A stretch of 35,485 nt of DNA from Deltaproteobacteria bacterium (GTDB lineage: Bacteria > Desulfobacterota > Desulfobaccia > Desulfobaccales > 0-14-0-80-60-11): the NCBI GenBank assembly GCA_023381945.1, contig JAMCQY010000012.1:1-35485 (forward strand). Reading direction: 5' to 3'. The position numbers were made by a program, and so were the translations under genes. Positions 34,858 through 35,485 of the stretch are shown here, piece after piece. Every line of letters starts with the position of its first letter. The stretch's first letter is position 1. The notes below the pieces were generated by a model that was given only the letters and a program-made list of their open reading frames with translations, was not told the DNA's origin and did not search any database.

Positions 34858-35485
34858 ATGAAAACCTATCCCATTTTTATCCTTATTGAAGATAAGCCCT
34901 GTTTGGTGGTGGGCGGCGGGGTCGTCGGCGAGCGCAAGGTCCTGGACCTTAGGACCGCCGGCGCCCGGGTAACGGTACTGAGCAAGGCCCTCACTTCGAC
35001 CCTGGCGGAACTGGCCCAGGCGGGCGAAATTCGCTACCTGAACGAGACTTTTACCCCCGACCATCTTGACGGCATGGTCCTGGTGATGGCCGCCACCGAC
35101 GATCGCGAGGTGAATGCCAAGGTCAGCGCCGCCGCCCAGGAACGGGGCATCTGGGTCAATGTCGCAGACGACCCGGAGTATTGCACCTTCATTGTCCCGG
35201 CCCAGGTGCGCCAGGGAGATTTGACCCTGGCCATCAGCACCGGTGGGGCCAGCCCGGCCGTGGCCCGGAAGCTGCGGCAGGAACTGGAGCAGCGCTTCGG
35301 CCCCGAATATAAGCCTTATCTGGCCCTGCTTAAAGAAGTGCGTTACCGGCTGCTCAACGAGCGCCGGGGGCACCCGGAGAATGCCGCGTTGTTTCACCGC
35401 CTGGTGGACAGCCCCCTCTTAGAGGCCGTAGCCCTGGGCGACCGGGCGAAGGTAGTGGCCGTACTCCATGAGGTTCTGGGCGATG
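34858..35485 (+). CDS. Precorrin-2 dehydrogenase / sirohydrochlorin ferrochelatase (partial, runs off the end)
   Basis: An open frame of 209 codons without stop to the right edge. It is the Met8p/CysG N-terminal type: MKTYPIFILIEDKPCLVVGG with the NAD-binding GGGVVGERKV, VMAATDDREVN, VNVADDPEYCTFIVPAQV and LAISTGGASPAVARKLR. The enzyme oxidises precorrin-2 to sirohydrochlorin for sirohaem or haem d1/alternative haem synthesis, which suits a sulfur-metabolising bacterium. No clear ribosome site is visible. It is divergent from the AMMECR1 operon across a 214-base gap that contains the minus-strand promoter. Confidence 0.93.
   Translation, partial: MKTYPIFILIEDKPCLVVGGGVVGERKVLDLRTAGARVTVLSKALTSTLAELAQAGEIRYLNETFTPDHLDGMVLVMAATDDREVNAKVSAAAQERGIWVNVADDPEYCTFIVPAQVRQGDLTLAISTGGASPAVARKLRQELEQRFGPEYKPYLALLKEVRYRLLNERRGHPENAALFHRLVDSPLLEAVALGDRAKVVAVLHEVLGD

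Overview
The window is a gene-dense, GC-rich bacterial chromosome segment of about 35.5 kb. It looks like a Gram-negative member of the Desulfobacterota (former Deltaproteobacteria). This is inferred from LolA and LapA homologues, NadA plus NadB, a topoisomerase I with several C-terminal zinc ribbons, a TrmFO folate-dependent tRNA methyltransferase, a DUF2333/AMMECR1 pair, a precorrin-2 dehydrogenase (sirohaem route) and the overall gene style. I see no phage, plasmid, transposase, CRISPR array, rRNA or tRNA gene. Most genes are housekeeping or signalling genes, separated by many short palindromic repeats.

Layout. 1-4.05 kb (+): tail of a glycosyltransferase, a triple-GAF histidine kinase and a receiver-only response regulator, then an AT-rich DUF475 (TerC-like) membrane protein and a LapA-like protein. 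4.0-7.5 kb (-): an operon with a good promoter reading ligA, acyP, a PH-domain membrane protein and a YIP1-like membrane protein. 7.8-9.85 kb (-): a stand-alone histidine-phosphotransfer-like helix pair, nadA and lolA. 9.9-16.2 kb (+): queA, tgt and yajC (secDF does not follow), then a dynamin-like GTPase and dprA. 16.3-22.4 kb (+): amidase, SDR, topA, trmFO. 22.3-28.35 kb (-): CAP-domain protein, a diadenylate-cyclase-domain protein, an MtaD-type deaminase, a GAF/HD-GYP phosphodiesterase and an L,D-transpeptidase. 28.5-31.7 kb (+): an amidohydrolase, a small Cys-rich membrane protein, nadB. 32.1-34.65 kb (-): CBS-ACT protein, then a DUF2333/AMMECR1 operon with recognisable promoter and terminator. 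34.86 kb to the end (+): start of a precorrin-2 dehydrogenase.

The most interesting gene is 23035-24582. Its C-terminal ~140 residues read as a DAC (DisA_N) diadenylate cyclase domain (DGA and RH motifs), attached to about 370 residues of unrecognised N-terminal sequence. It shares a 6-kb same-strand stretch with an adenosine-compound deaminase and a c-di-GMP phosphodiesterase. Other items worth attention are the isolated dynamin-like GTPase, the ATPase-less histidine helix pair, an AMMECR1 protein with a possible signal peptide, and several families of intergenic palindromes, two of which appear to have been absorbed into the ends of trmFO.

Genes work together in a few visible sets: queuosine synthesis (queA, tgt), NAD synthesis (nadA, nadB, 21 kb apart), DNA maintenance (ligA, topA, dprA), and signalling (kinase/regulator, DAC protein, HD-GYP, CBS-ACT).
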